Shown: piece after piece, positions 34,769-41,845 of the stretch | Numbering within the stretch: position 1 is the stretch's first letter | Layout: each line of letters opens with the position of its first letter | Origin: DATFYP01 sp035626235 | GTDB taxonomy: Archaea > Thermoproteota > Nitrososphaeria > Nitrososphaerales > Gagatemarchaeaceae | Reading direction: 5' to 3' | DNA: 44,484 bases | Assembly: GCA_035626235.1 (NCBI GenBank) | Contig: DASPOB010000008.1 | Location: 1 to 44,484, forward strand | Notes under the pieces: model-generated | The model's database searches: none | Seen by the model: only the letters and a program-made list of their open reading frames with translations | What the model was told of the DNA's origin: nothing | Program-made: the position numbers and the translations under genes

Positions 34769-34778
34769 TCTTTTATAG
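34769..34778 (+). promoter_or_regulatory. internal TATA box for rps12-rps7
   Basis: TCTTTTATAG, centred near 34775, about 30 nt before the rps12 ATG. It would let the two ribosomal proteins be made independently of the polymerase genes. Confidence 0.6.
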
Positions 34779-34804
34779 AGTGAGAGAGGGGCAAGGTTCA
34801 GATC

Positions 34805-35242
34805 ATGACAGGGTCCCCCCGAGGAGAGTTCGCCGCGAGGCAGGTCTCTCTGAAGCGTCAGCGCCTCCGCTGGGCAAACAAGTGGTACAAGAGGCGGAAG
34901 TTGGGCCTCGACTACAAGGCCGACCCCCTCGAAGGCGCCCCTCAGGCCCGCGGGATCGTGCTTGAGAAGGTCGGGGTGGAGTCAAAGCAGCCCAACTCAG
35001 CAATCCGAAAGTGCTGCAGGGTGCAGATAGTCAAGAACGGCAAGCAGGTGACAGCCTTCCTCCCGGGGGACGGCGCCCTGAACTTTGTCGACGAGCACGA
35101 CGAGGTGATGCTGCAGGGGATAGGAGGCTCGATGAAGAGGGCGATGGGGGACATCCCCGGCGTTCGATGGACGGTCTTCAAGGTGAACGGTGTCTCGCTT
35201 AATGAGCTCGTATACGGAAGGAAGGAGAAGCCGAGGAGATAG
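34805..35242 (+). CDS. rps12: ribosomal protein S12 (uS12)
   Basis: 145 residues, archaeal length. Decoding-centre protein; seen DPLEGAPQARGIVLEKVG, KQPNSAIRKCCRVQI, NGKQVTAFLPGDGALNFVDEHDEVMLQGIGG and the basic C-terminus. The conserved PNSA loop near the A site is intact. ATG start, nearly leaderless by its TATA box. rps7 follows after 18 nt. Confidence 0.97.
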   Translation: MTGSPRGEFAARQVSLKRQRLRWANKWYKRRKLGLDYKADPLEGAPQARGIVLEKVGVESKQPNSAIRKCCRVQIVKNGKQVTAFLPGDGALNFVDEHDEVMLQGIGGSMKRAMGDIPGVRWTVFKVNGVSLNELVYGRKEKPRR

Positions 35243-35260
35243 GCCCTGAGCAGGCAATCT

Positions 35261-35857
35261 TTGGACTACCCGAACCTTCTGCTCTGGCAGAAGTGGGACC
35301 TGACAGGGGTCAAGGTCGGAGACCCCGGGCTGCAGAACGTGATCAGCCTGAAGCCCATGCTGGTCCCCCACTCCGGCGGCCGCCACGAGCACAAGAAGTT
35401 CGGGAAGACCAGGATCAACTTGGTCGAAAGGCTCGTGAACCAGATGCCCCACTTTGGCAAGAAGTACGCCAAGAACACGGGCAGGATGGGCGGGAAGAAG
35501 CAGAAGTCGATGAGCATAGTCAAGACCGCGTTCGAGATCATCGAGCTGAAGACCGGGCAGAACCCGGTCCAGCAGCTGGTGAAGGCCATAGAGAACGCTT
35601 CCCCCAACGAAGACACCACCCGCCTCAGCTACGGAGGGGTGGTCTACCACCAGTCGGTAGACATATCGCCGGTCAGGAGGGTCGACCTCGCTCTGCGCTT
35701 CATCTCGGAGGGGGTCAGGGAGGCGGCGTTCACCTCGTCGAGGCCCGTGGAGGAGGTGCTGGCCGACGAGATAGCCGCGGCGGCCGCCGCCGACGCTAAC
35801 AGCTACGCGGTGAAGAAGAAGAACGAGCAGGAACGCGTGGCTATGGCGTCGAGGTAG
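35261..35857 (+). CDS. rps7: ribosomal protein S7 (uS7)
   Basis: 198 residues. Head-domain 16S-binding protein; seen NLVERLVNQMPHFGKKYAKNTGRMGGKKQKS, NPVQQLVKAIENASPNEDTTRLSYGGVVYHQSVDISPVRRVDLALRFI and the C-terminal EVLADEIAAAAAADANSYAVKKKNEQERVA. The start is TTG; no in-frame ATG occurs before the first helix. The 3' end overlaps the convergent hydrolase-like gene by 17 nt. Confidence 0.96.
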   Translation: MDYPNLLLWQKWDLTGVKVGDPGLQNVISLKPMLVPHSGGRHEHKKFGKTRINLVERLVNQMPHFGKKYAKNTGRMGGKKQKSMSIVKTAFEIIELKTGQNPVQQLVKAIENASPNEDTTRLSYGGVVYHQSVDISPVRRVDLALRFISEGVREAAFTSSRPVEEVLADEIAAAAAADANSYAVKKKNEQERVAMASR

Positions 35858-36563
35858 CCCCGGCCCCTTCGTCCGGCTCCTTTCTCATCGCCATCCCCCT
35901 GAGCTCGTCCTCCATTTCCGGGGGCTCCGAGATCATCTGCTCCGGCTTCGAAAGGAAGAGCCTCATCAGCTGCATCACCTGGGGGGCCCTGAACTTCTCC
36001 AGCCTGTGAGAGACCGTGAACCCGTACCTGGGGTCCCTGGCCACCCCGGCCATCACCTCCAGCCTCGACGTCCCTATCGCGTCACGGAGAAGGTAGCCGG
36101 CCTTCAGCTGGGTCACCATGTCGTCCTCGGCGTAGACTATCAGCGTCGGCCTGCGGAGCTTCGGTAGCCTCCTGACCTGCTCCTTCCCGTAGGTGCTCGC
36201 GACCAGCACCAGGGACCTGACGTCGTCTGGCCAGGTCAGCGCCAGCTCCAGGGCCACCTGGCCCCCCCAGCCGGCCCCCACCAGGTTCACGGTCCCGCTG
36301 GACAGCCCGTCGAGGAGGTCTTTCATCACCTGCGCCTGGGTCCTGTAGTCCGGCGTCTCCTCCAGAAGGCTCGACTTGCCGTGCCCCAGTAGGTCGGGGA
36401 TGAGCAGGTTGTAGCTGTCCGAAAGGGGGAGCATCGGCTCCCACACGTGCCAGTCTTCCCTGCGGTCGCTCCCGTGAAAGAGCAGCACCTTCTCGCCCTT
36501 CCCCGCCGACGCGAAGTTCACCTTGAATTCGCCCACGTCGGCGATCCTCTCGGTCGCCTGCAT
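35841..36563 (-). CDS. alpha/beta-hydrolase-fold protein without nucleophile serine
   Basis: 240-residue alpha/beta-hydrolase fold: oxyanion HG at 30-31 (LLFHGSDR), DLLGHGKSS, the elbow strand NLVGAGWGGQVALELAL, then a short lid-less middle and TLIVYAEDDMVT (acid position). The elbow should read G-x-S-x-G; here it is Gly-Ala-Gly-Trp-Gly, with Gly98 where the nucleophile belongs. The rest of the fold is well kept, so it may be a non-catalytic relative, or a lyase/other chemistry that does not need serine. The C-terminal 35 residues are acidic and polar. It is convergent with rps7 and overlaps its end. ATG start. Confidence 0.78.
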   Translation of the reverse strand: MQATERIADVGEFKVNFASAGKGEKVLLFHGSDRREDWHVWEPMLPLSDSYNLLIPDLLGHGKSSLLEETPDYRTQAQVMKDLLDGLSSGTVNLVGAGWGGQVALELALTWPDDVRSLVLVASTYGKEQVRRLPKLRRPTLIVYAEDDMVTQLKAGYLLRDAIGTSRLEVMAGVARDPRYGFTVSHRLEKFRAPQVMQLMRLFLSKPEQMISEPPEMEDELRGMAMRKEPDEGAGATSTP

Positions 36564-36614
36564 CTTCTTGCCACCCTGCCGCGTCCCCTTTCAAACCTTT
36601 TCGTGGCCGTCGGC

Positions 36615-37598
36615 CTAATCGAGGAACGAGGAGGCGAAGGCGGTCCGGTTCGCCTCCAGCACCTCGCCGACGTCCAGTATCCCCTCCCTCAGGAGGAACC
36701 CGATTTCTCCCCTCAGGTTGGTCATGAGCATCTCGGGCCCGTCCGTGTTTATCGTGAACTTCACCCTGTGCGACTTCAGCGCCCCGAAGACCCTCCTCAG
36801 CTCTTCAGTCCCCCTCACGACTCGCGTGCTCAGGTTCGACGTCGGGCATACCTCGAGGGTGACCCCACGGGACCTGACGAGGTCCATCGTCGCGTCGTCT
36901 TCCGTGGCCCTCACCCCATGGCCGATCCTTTCGGGGGACAGGTGCTCTATGACCTCCCTCACCGACTCGTGCCCCTCGTCCTCCCCGGCGTGCACCGTCA
37001 GCCCTAGCCCCTCGCGGGCGGCCCTCCTGAAGAGATCCCTGTAGTCCGAGTACCTGAAGCCCCTGCTCGGCGACCCTGCCATGTCGATCCCCACCACTCC
37101 CCGCCGCGAGTACCTCACGGCCTTGTCTACCAGGATCTCGTTCAACCTGTGGCTGAACGTCCTGTCGAGGCAGACGATCAGGCCGGTCCTGACGGGGTAC
37201 TCGAGGGAGGCCCTGTCGATCCCCCTCACCGCCGCCATCATGATGTGGTCCAGGTCCTGCTCCCCTCCCCTGTTCCGTTTCATCGGATTGAACCTGAGCT
37301 CCAGCAGTGTGATGTTGTTCTTCCTGTAGGCGCCGGCGATGGTCTGGTAGACCGACCTCTCTATGGCGGTCGGGCTGGACTGGATCAGCTCGGTCCACCT
37401 GAACATGGAGAGGTAGTCTTGGAAGGACTTCACCCTCCCAGAACCCGCCGTGACCAGCTCGACGAACTTCCAATAGTTCTTCGTGGGCAGCCTGATTCCC
37501 TGGGCGTGGGCTATTTCCCACATCACCGCTGGGTCCACCGAGCTCCCCAGGTGCACGTGGAGCTCGGCCAGCCTCGTCCGCTGAGTGAGCCTGGGCAT
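36615..37598 (-). CDS. adenosine-deaminase-family aminohydrolase with altered active site
   Basis: 327 residues. Metal-dependent TIM barrel: zinc ligands His14 and His16 in ELHVHLGSS, the HAGE motif, RIGHGVRATED, LEVCPTSNLSTRV, and the final zinc aspartate in TINTDGPEML. Two usual residues differ: the first motif is HVHLG where ADA has HVHLD, and TDG replaces TDD; in ADA these aspartates contact ribose and the purine ring. The reaction is probably purine deamination, but the substrate could be a modified adenine nucleoside or nucleotide. It is the third gene of the guaB-guaA operon. GTG 37607, overlapping the guaA stop as GTGA, is an alternative start. The long open frame upstream of this start is a shadow of guaA. 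Confidence 0.82.
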   Translation of the reverse strand: MPRLTQRTRLAELHVHLGSSVDPAVMWEIAHAQGIRLPTKNYWKFVELVTAGSGRVKSFQDYLSMFRWTELIQSSPTAIERSVYQTIAGAYRKNNITLLELRFNPMKRNRGGEQDLDHIMMAAVRGIDRASLEYPVRTGLIVCLDRTFSHRLNEILVDKAVRYSRRGVVGIDMAGSPSRGFRYSDYRDLFRRAAREGLGLTVHAGEDEGHESVREVIEHLSPERIGHGVRATEDDATMDLVRSRGVTLEVCPTSNLSTRVVRGTEELRRVFGALKSHRVKFTINTDGPEMLMTNLRGEIGFLLREGILDVGEVLEANRTAFASSFLD

Positions 37599-37603
37599 CG
37601 GGG

Positions 37604-39154
37604 TCACTGCGGTTCGATGGTGGCCGGCGGCTTGGACGAGACCGAGTAGGCCACGCTCACGACCCCCTCCACCTCGTTGGTGACCCTGCTGGAGATCCCC
37701 TGCAGCAGCTCGGCCGGGAGCCGCGCCCAGTCGGCCGTCATCGCGTCTACCGACTCGACCACCTTCACCGTCACCTGGTGGCCGGTCCGCCTTTCGTCCC
37801 CGAGCACGCCCGTCACGCAGTCGTCCCCCACGTAGGCGAACGCCTGCCAGACCCTGTCGTACAGCCCCTCCTCTGCGAGCGCCTCTTCGACGATCCTGCT
37901 CGCCTCCCTGCAGATCCTCAGCTTCTCCTGGGTGACCTCCCCCACGACCCTCACCGCCAGCCCAGGGCCGGGGAAAGGGTGTCTCTGGAGCACCTTCTTG
38001 GGGAGCCCGAGGAGTGCGCCGAGGGCCCTCACCTCGTCCTTGTACAGGTCCTTCAGGGGTTCGACGACGTTCATGGAGATGTCGTGAGGGAGCCCGCCCA
38101 CGTTGTGGTGCGTCTTGATCACCGAAGCCGGCGCCGCTGACCTCCCGCTCTCGATGACGTCCGGGTAGAGCGTCCCCTGGGCGAGGTGCGCGAAGGGCCC
38201 CTCCGCCGTGGCGAACTCCTCGAAGGCGTCGGCGAAGGTCTTCCCGACCACCTTCCTCTTCTGCTCGGGGTCGGAGACCCCCGAGAGCGCTTCCAGGAAC
38301 TTGGCCGAGGCGTCGACGAAGGTCACCTTCACCCCCAGGTCCCTCGCCAGGAACTCCTTCACGTGGGCCCCTTCGCCGGCCCTGAGGAGCCCGGTCTCGA
38401 TGAATACGCAGGCAAGCCTGTCTCCTATCGCTCTCTGGAGCAGCGCCGCGGTCACGGAGGAGTCCACTCCCCCCGAGACGGCGCAGAGGACCCTCCCCTG
38501 CAGGCTCGAGAGCCTCTCCAGCGACGATCCGAGGAACCCTTCCATGCTCCACTCCTTTGCGGCCCGGCAGACGCGCAGAGCGAAGTTGGCCAGCAGGGCC
38601 TGCCCCTTCTCGGTGTGGGAGACCTCAGGGTGGAACTGGACCCCGAACTGCCGTCCGTCGTCCGACGCGACTGCGGCGAAGGGCGAGTTGTCGCTTTTCG
38701 CCATCGCCCGCAGCGACCCGGGGAGCCTCGTCGCTGCGTCCGTGTGGCTCATCCAGCAGGTGAGCCTCTCCTCCTCAACCCCGGCGAAGAGACCCCGCCG
38801 CTCCAGAACGGTGACGTTCGACCTCCCGTACTCCCTCTTCTCGGACCTGGCGACTTCCCCCCCGTGGGCCTTGACCAGCAGCTGGTAGCCGTAGCAGATC
38901 CCCAGGACGGGTATCGACCCTTCGAAGAGCCGCGCGTCGGGCTGAGGCGCCCCGCGGGCGTAGATGCTCGCCGGGCCCCCTGACAGAATTACCCCGCTGA
39001 CCCCCAAGTCCTTCAGCTTCTGGACCGGCGTGTCGAACGGCAGCAGCGCCGCGTACACCCCCAGGGCCCTCACCCTCCTGCAGATCAGGTGCGAGTACTG
39101 CCCCCCGAAGTCGAGCACGGCTATCCCCCCGTGGAGGGAGGGGGTTCCGGTCAT
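37604..39154 (-). CDS. guaA: GMP synthase (glutamine-hydrolysing), one-piece
   Basis: 516 residues. Converts XMP to GMP with glutamine and ATP. Class I glutaminase domain first: LGICYGYQLL with nucleophile Cys87, and FHPEVSHTEKG with the catalytic His/Glu; then the ATP pyrophosphatase domain with the P-loop SGGVDSS, and the dimerisation domain HPFPGPGLAVRVVGEVTQEKL. Both halves are in one chain, whereas many euryarchaea have two genes. The ATG overlaps the guaB stop (ATGA), so translation is coupled. The frame is open 28 codons further upstream, but that stretch is the guaB shadow. Confidence 0.96.
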   Translation of the reverse strand: MTGTPSLHGGIAVLDFGGQYSHLICRRVRALGVYAALLPFDTPVQKLKDLGVSGVILSGGPASIYARGAPQPDARLFEGSIPVLGICYGYQLLVKAHGGEVARSEKREYGRSNVTVLERRGLFAGVEEERLTCWMSHTDAATRLPGSLRAMAKSDNSPFAAVASDDGRQFGVQFHPEVSHTEKGQALLANFALRVCRAAKEWSMEGFLGSSLERLSSLQGRVLCAVSGGVDSSVTAALLQRAIGDRLACVFIETGLLRAGEGAHVKEFLARDLGVKVTFVDASAKFLEALSGVSDPEQKRKVVGKTFADAFEEFATAEGPFAHLAQGTLYPDVIESGRSAAPASVIKTHHNVGGLPHDISMNVVEPLKDLYKDEVRALGALLGLPKKVLQRHPFPGPGLAVRVVGEVTQEKLRICREASRIVEEALAEEGLYDRVWQAFAYVGDDCVTGVLGDERRTGHQVTVKVVESVDAMTADWARLPAELLQGISSRVTNEVEGVVSVAYSVSSKPPATIEPQ

Positions 39155-40260
39155 CCTCCTTTCTTCAGCTCCAGGGAGTGGGCCCCGAGTTCTCCCGCCC
39201 CGGTCGGCGTCACGAGCCCGAACCTGGCCAGGCGCCACATCTCTTCTATGTTCCTCGCCCCCGCGTAGCCGAAGGCGGCCTTCAGGCCGTTCTGCATGAT
39301 CCCCACCACCCCTTCCGCCGGCCCCACCACCGGGACGAACGCCTCCACCCCCTCGTCGAGCCCCTTGGCAGGGACGGTGTACCTGTCCACGGCGAACCTC
39401 ACCTTCCTCGCGGCTGCGCTCGCCATGCCGCGGTGCGTCTTGAACCTCCTCCCTCCCCTCGTCACCACTTGGCTTGGCGCCTCGTCGGTCCCAGCGAGCA
39501 TGGACCCGAGCATCACGGAGGAAGCTCCGGCCGCGAACGCGAGGGCGGCGTCGCCCGGCCCCCTGATGCCCCCGTCGGCGATTACCGGCACCCTCGCCCT
39601 CCTCTCCGATAGCGCGCTCGCCACCTCGGCCACGGCATAGAGAGTGGGGGCGCCGACCCTGGTGACCTCAGACGTGATGCATATGGACCCCGACCCTATC
39701 CCCGCTCTGAAGCCGTCCACCCTCGGGAGTTCGTCCAGGGAGTCGAAGACCGAGCGCCTCGTCCCGACGTTCCCGGCGATGAAGTCGGCGCTCAGGTCCG
39801 GCAGGAGCTTTTTCGTCGCCCTGAGTATCTTCGAGTTGTGGAAGTGGGCCACGTCCGAAACGAGGAAGTCCGCCACCCTGTCGAGCGCCTTGCACCTCTC
39901 GGGGTCGAGGGGGGAGATGCTCGCCCCCACGAGGGGGCGGCCCTTCGCGTCCTGGCTCCGGACTTCCACCTTCGCCGCCTTCACCTTCCTGACGTGCCGC
40001 ACCTGGTCTTCCAGCGACATGTTCCTGTGAATCGCGCCGGCACCACCCAGCCTCGCCATCTCGAGGGCGAGCCGCCACTCCGTGACAGTGTCCATGGGCG
40101 AGGAGACGACGGGGACGCTCACCTCGATCCTGCTCGTGAGGCGCGTCGAGAGTTCGATTTCCTTTGGCTCGGCTTCGCTCCTCCCAGGGAGGAGGATGAA
40201 GTCCCTGAAGGTGAAGACGTTGGTCGCTGAGTCCAGCTTCGAGAGGTAACTGTCTGGCAA
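39151..40260 (-). CDS. guaB: IMP dehydrogenase without CBS domains
   Basis: 369 residues from the chosen TTG. Catalyses IMP to XMP with NAD+. TIM-barrel landmarks: TFRDFILLPG, PVVSSPMDTVTE, GAIHRNM, FIAGNVGT, the catalytic loop GSGSICITSE with Cys194, PVIADGGIRGPGDAALAFAAGAS, VMLGSMLAGT and the flap DRYTV...EGVEAFVPVVG. The CBS pair normally inserted after the RNM region is absent, hence the short length. AHFHN replaces the usual AHGHS and SGS the usual PGS, so this is a divergent clade; GMP reductase is less likely given the flap Arg-Tyr and the neighbouring guaA. The start follows a TATA box by about 38 nt; an upstream GTG at 40320 lies before the promoter. Confidence 0.9.
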   Translation of the reverse strand: MPDSYLSKLDSATNVFTFRDFILLPGRSEAEPKEIELSTRLTSRIEVSVPVVSSPMDTVTEWRLALEMARLGGAGAIHRNMSLEDQVRHVRKVKAAKVEVRSQDAKGRPLVGASISPLDPERCKALDRVADFLVSDVAHFHNSKILRATKKLLPDLSADFIAGNVGTRRSVFDSLDELPRVDGFRAGIGSGSICITSEVTRVGAPTLYAVAEVASALSERRARVPVIADGGIRGPGDAALAFAAGASSVMLGSMLAGTDEAPSQVVTRGGRRFKTHRGMASAAARKVRFAVDRYTVPAKGLDEGVEAFVPVVGPAEGVVGIMQNGLKAAFGYAGARNIEEMWRLARFGLVTPTGAGELGAHSLELKKGG

Positions 40261-40294
40261 GGCACGAGCCTTGCCGAAAGACGACTTACAGCGG

Positions 40295-40304
40295 GGTATA
40301 AGAA
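40295..40304 (-). promoter_or_regulatory. TATA box for the guaB-guaA-deaminase operon
   Basis: TTCTTATACC on the minus strand, centred near 40299; predicts transcription from about 40273, upstream of TTG 40260. Confidence 0.55.
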
Positions 40305-40363
40305 GCCTCGCCCGTGTCACTAATCTTTGACCAAACCCCTCCGCCGCCCGGGAGGCCGAGAAC

Positions 40364-40372
40364 CCTTAACTC
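40364..40372 (+). promoter_or_regulatory. TATA-like element for the nucleoside phosphorylase
   Basis: CCTTAACTC, centred about 28 nt before ATG 40396, supporting that start and a leaderless transcript divergent from guaB. Confidence 0.5.
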
Positions 40373-40395
40373 GGCGGGGCGGGAGTTGGGGGGAC

Positions 40396-41190
40396 ATGAA
40401 GTCAGAGCCCTCGGTCATATCGCCCGACCTCTTCCATTCCTACATGGCCTCGGTGAACAGAGTCAGCCCCGGGCAGCTCAAGATACCGCCGAGGCTGGTC
40501 ATGACCTTCCATCATGGGATGTTCGACGCGGTTCGAGGGCGGATCCGCGCCCGAACCGTGCCCTGGTACTACGACGGAAGGCTCGCCGTCGGCGCCTCGA
40601 AGGGGGTTGAGCTGGCCGTGCTGCACTCGTTCATGGGATCCCCCGCTTCCTCCCTGATGCTTGAGGAGATGATCGCGTCTGGGGCGAGGCTGGTGATCGA
40701 GGTCGGGACCTGCGGCGGGCTCGTGCCCGCGCTTCGGCCCGGGGACCTCATCGTGGCCAGCGAGGGGCTCCCCGACGAGGGCACGTCCGGCCACTACTTC
40801 GAGGGCCGAAGGCGCTACCTCGCCTCCGAGACGCTTTCGGCCGGCCTGATGGCCTCGCTGAGAAGGCAACGCCTGCCCTTCAGGACCGGTGCGATGTGGA
40901 CGACCGACGCGCCCTACAGGGAGACCTTGTCGAAGCTGAAGAGATTCGTAAGCCAAGGCGCGGTGGGGGTCAACATGGAGACCTCGGCCCTGTTCGCCGT
41001 CGCGGAGTACCGCGGGGTGAGAGCCGGCTCCATCCAGGTGGTGTCGGACATCGTGGGCCGTGAGGGTTGGAAGCCCGCGTTCCACGCGAGGAAGGTGGAG
41101 TCAAGGTCAAGAGCCGCGGCCCTCTCGGCGGTGGAAGCCCTCGCTGGGCAGCACGAAGAGCCCGATAGAACGCGGGTCCACAACCATTAA
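40396..41190 (+). CDS. nucleoside phosphorylase (PNP/UDP phosphorylase family)
   Basis: 264 residues. Cleaves a nucleoside with phosphate to base and ribose-1-phosphate. Seen: the phosphate-binding strand VIEVGTCGGLVPALRPGDLIVASEG, GAMWTTDAPYRET, and GVNMETSALFAVAEYRGVRAGSIQVVSD, where Met-Glu contacts ribose. The family holds purine and uridine phosphorylases; the local purine genes favour a purine role, while the motif set alone would also fit uridine phosphorylase. ATG chosen from its TATA spacing; the frame is open further upstream but across the promoter. Confidence 0.88.
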   Translation: MKSEPSVISPDLFHSYMASVNRVSPGQLKIPPRLVMTFHHGMFDAVRGRIRARTVPWYYDGRLAVGASKGVELAVLHSFMGSPASSLMLEEMIASGARLVIEVGTCGGLVPALRPGDLIVASEGLPDEGTSGHYFEGRRRYLASETLSAGLMASLRRQRLPFRTGAMWTTDAPYRETLSKLKRFVSQGAVGVNMETSALFAVAEYRGVRAGSIQVVSDIVGREGWKPAFHARKVESRSRAAALSAVEALAGQHEEPDRTRVHNH

Positions 41191-41196
41191 TTATCC
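41187..41196 (+). promoter_or_regulatory. TATA-like element for the 56-residue membrane protein
   Basis: TTAATTATCC, overlapping the TAA of the nucleoside phosphorylase and about 32 nt upstream of TTG 41224. Confidence 0.45.
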
Positions 41197-41223
41197 GCAA
41201 AGGCGCCAAGTGAAGGCAGGAAA

Positions 41224-41394
41224 TTGCCCCCGGACCCTTCCTCCTTCTTCGCAGGACTGACCAGGGGCTGCATCAGGGACGTGTACGTCGACGACGGGGA
41301 CGTCGTCAGGGACAGCGTGCTGTTCACGCTTTTCGGCATCGGGTGCAGCGTCCTGACGCTCTACGTCCTCTCCGCGCTCGGGCTTTTCGTCTAA
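41224..41394 (+). CDS. 56-residue small membrane protein
   Basis: Short gene starting at TTG and ending TAA. The translated chain starts PPDPSSFFAGLTRGCIRDVY, continues with an acidic turn (VDDGDVVRD), and ends in a single hydrophobic helix (about 32-56: VLFTLFGIGC, SVLTLYVLSALGLFV) that reaches the C-terminus, so it looks like a tail-anchored peptide. A TATA-like element at the expected distance and a T-rich stretch just after the stop (41393-41400) support a real transcription unit. I do not recognise a family. Lower confidence because of size. Confidence 0.5.
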   Translation: MPPDPSSFFAGLTRGCIRDVYVDDGDVVRDSVLFTLFGIGCSVLTLYVLSALGLFV

Positions 41395-41474
41395 TCTTTT
41401 CCACAAACCCGTGAAGGATTCCTACCCTCCGACCATTTACCGACTTCGGAAGCCCTATCACGTATCGATACAAC

Positions 41475-41681
41475 ATGGGACGAAAAGCCGTGCTGTTCGG
41501 ATTCTGGCTCCTGGGATACGCCCTCGGCTTCTTCGCATGGCTGGTCAGGGCTCCGGTGATCAACTTCATCATGAGCCTGGGCATCAGCGAGGAGGTCGCG
41601 GGGGCACTCATCACGGGCCTCGCCGGCTCGATAATGATGCTCGTCGGGGTCATCCTCTGGAGCTACCTGTCATCGAGCTGA
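41475..41681 (+). CDS. 68-residue small membrane protein with two helices
   Basis: Starts at ATG. Two hydrophobic helices (about 4-26 and 43-66) are joined by a short amphipathic loop (VINFIMSLGISEEVAGAL). The N-terminus MGRKA is basic, predicting both ends in the cytosol. A TATA-like ACCATTTAC (41432-41440) lies about 37 nt upstream. It is adjacent to and in the same direction as the 56-residue membrane protein. No recognised family; a small transporter-like or membrane-complex accessory subunit is possible. Confidence 0.6.
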   Translation: MGRKAVLFGFWLLGYALGFFAWLVRAPVINFIMSLGISEEVAGALITGLAGSIMMLVGVILWSYLSSS

Positions 41682-41845
41682 CCCGCCCAAGCCCGTTCCC
41701 CCCAACGGGCTGTGGCCAGCTCGATGCCTCCTTCTTTTGCACCGGTCGGCCCAAGCCGCTCGAGCCCACCTTCGATGCGATCAAGCGACCGATACGAAAT
41801 GGGCACGAAAAGCAAGGGGCCGTTGACTCATCTGTCCGATTCGGC

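Noticed and set aside
37599..38552. N-terminal extension of about 318 codons on the adenosine-deaminase-like frame
   Set aside because: It lies wholly inside guaA in another frame and reads as Arg/Gly-rich shadow; the deaminase begins right after the guaA stop.
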